A stretch of DNA of 23,284 nucleotides from an uncultured Ilumatobacter sp. (GTDB lineage: Bacteria; Actinomycetota; Acidimicrobiia; Acidimicrobiales; Ilumatobacteraceae), in assembly GCA_938049325.1 (NCBI GenBank), contig CALICC010000358.1, positions 1 to 23,284 of the forward strand, in the 5' to 3' direction. Position numbers and translations under genes: made by a program. Each line of letters opens with the position of its first letter. The stretch's first letter is position 1. Of this stretch, positions 22,938 through 23,284 are shown one piece after another. Below the pieces are notes generated by a model, which saw nothing but the letters and a program-made list of their open reading frames with translations, ran no database searches and was not told where the DNA came from.

Positions 22938-23284
22938 GCGACGCGACAGAGCAAACCTGGGCGGCAACGCTCCCTGACGCTTCTACCCGCCTGACCGATC
23001 CGATCAAGATCGCCAACTGTTCAGGCTTCTTCGGCGACCGCCCGTCGGGTGCGCTCGAGATGGTCGAGGGTGGCCCGATCGACGTGCTGACCGGCGATTG
23101 GTTGGCCGAGCTGACGATGTTGATCCTCAGTCGCATTCAGGCCAAGCGGCCGGGGCAGGGCTACGCCCGCACGTTCGTCGGTCAAATGGAACAGGTGATG
23201 GGGACGTGCCTCGATCGCGGGATCAAGGTCGTGTCGAACGCGGGCGGCCTCAATCCCGACGGATGTGCCGAGGCTGTCAAAGAC
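22934..23284 (+). CDS. AtuA-family (DUF1446) protein, N-terminal part cut by window end
   Basis: The first 117 residues are visible and the frame runs off the window. The sequence after a short polar N-terminus (KIANCSGFFGDRPSGALEMV, then EGGPIDVLTGDWLAELTMLIL) matches the start of AtuA proteins. AtuA is needed for acyclic terpene (citronellol/geraniol) use in Pseudomonas, though its exact reaction is unclear. The later VVSNAGGLNPDGCAEAV also fits. The ATG overlaps the alpha-subunit stop by 4 nt. This links the carboxylase to isoprenoid or branched-chain acyl-CoA breakdown, since geranyl-CoA carboxylase genes in Pseudomonas sit beside atuA. Mycobacterial acc-type clusters may carry the same neighbour, from memory. 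Confidence 0.9.
   Translation, partial: MSDATEQTWAATLPDASTRLTDPIKIANCSGFFGDRPSGALEMVEGGPIDVLTGDWLAELTMLILSRIQAKRPGQGYARTFVGQMEQVMGTCLDRGIKVVSNAGGLNPDGCAEAVKD

Noticed and set aside
20988..22967. 659-aa open frame antisense to the carboxylase alpha subunit
   Set aside because: Shadow frame rich in Arg/Asp/His; the sense strand shows every biotin carboxylase motif.

Overview
The window looks like chromosomal DNA from a high-GC actinobacterium. The evidence is the strongly GC-biased third codon positions, long antisense open frames, GTG starts, ATGA gene overlaps, an actinobacterial TIGR03084-type protein, and mycobacterial-like acyl-CoA carboxylases. An Acidimicrobiia (Ilumatobacter-like) origin is my best guess, from general resemblance only. 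Gene packing is dense: no gap reaches 300 bases, and I saw no tRNA, rRNA, IS element or CRISPR.

Left part (1-4088). The window opens inside a large biotin-dependent carboxylase: the biotinyl-Lys motif is fused directly to a carboxyltransferase, as in single-chain long-chain acyl-CoA carboxylases. Facing it is a lipoprotein with a Thr-rich linker and FG-GAP/VCBS-like Asp motifs. Between the lipoprotein start and the next gene lie four palindromic repeats with an exact 33-bp period.

Central-left part (3030-10028) is the most interesting region. Four minus-strand genes run as one operon: an SDR reductase fused to a HAD-IB hydrolase, a zinc-type MDR dehydrogenase, a LarA-family (nickel-pincer) protein and a PlsC-type acyltransferase. 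A TetR regulator is divergent, and a perfect 18-bp palindrome lies in the short gap between them. The operon looks like an undescribed lipid pathway that reduces an acyl group, oxidises or reduces an alcohol, works on a hydroxy-acid-like or similar substrate with a LarA homologue, and transfers an acyl chain. The product is unknown.

Central part (10044-15812). This is a cell-wall block. ddl (minus) and murF (plus) diverge with about 25 bp between their start codons. Downstream of ddl, a SAM methyltransferase and a small membrane protein follow with 2-nt spacing and an ATGA overlap, and then an XRE-type regulator. An MFS exporter converges on murF.

Right part (15948-23284). A standalone AAA ATPase, an epoxide hydrolase and a TIGR03084 DinB-like protein lie on the minus strand. 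Diverging from them is a coupled plus-strand operon with a carboxyltransferase beta subunit, a biotin carboxylase/carrier alpha subunit and the start of an AtuA-family gene. This fits a second acyl-CoA carboxylase of methylcrotonyl/geranyl-CoA type, used for branched or isoprenoid acyl-CoA breakdown. The window therefore carries two different acyl-CoA carboxylase architectures around a lipid-modifying operon and cell-wall genes.
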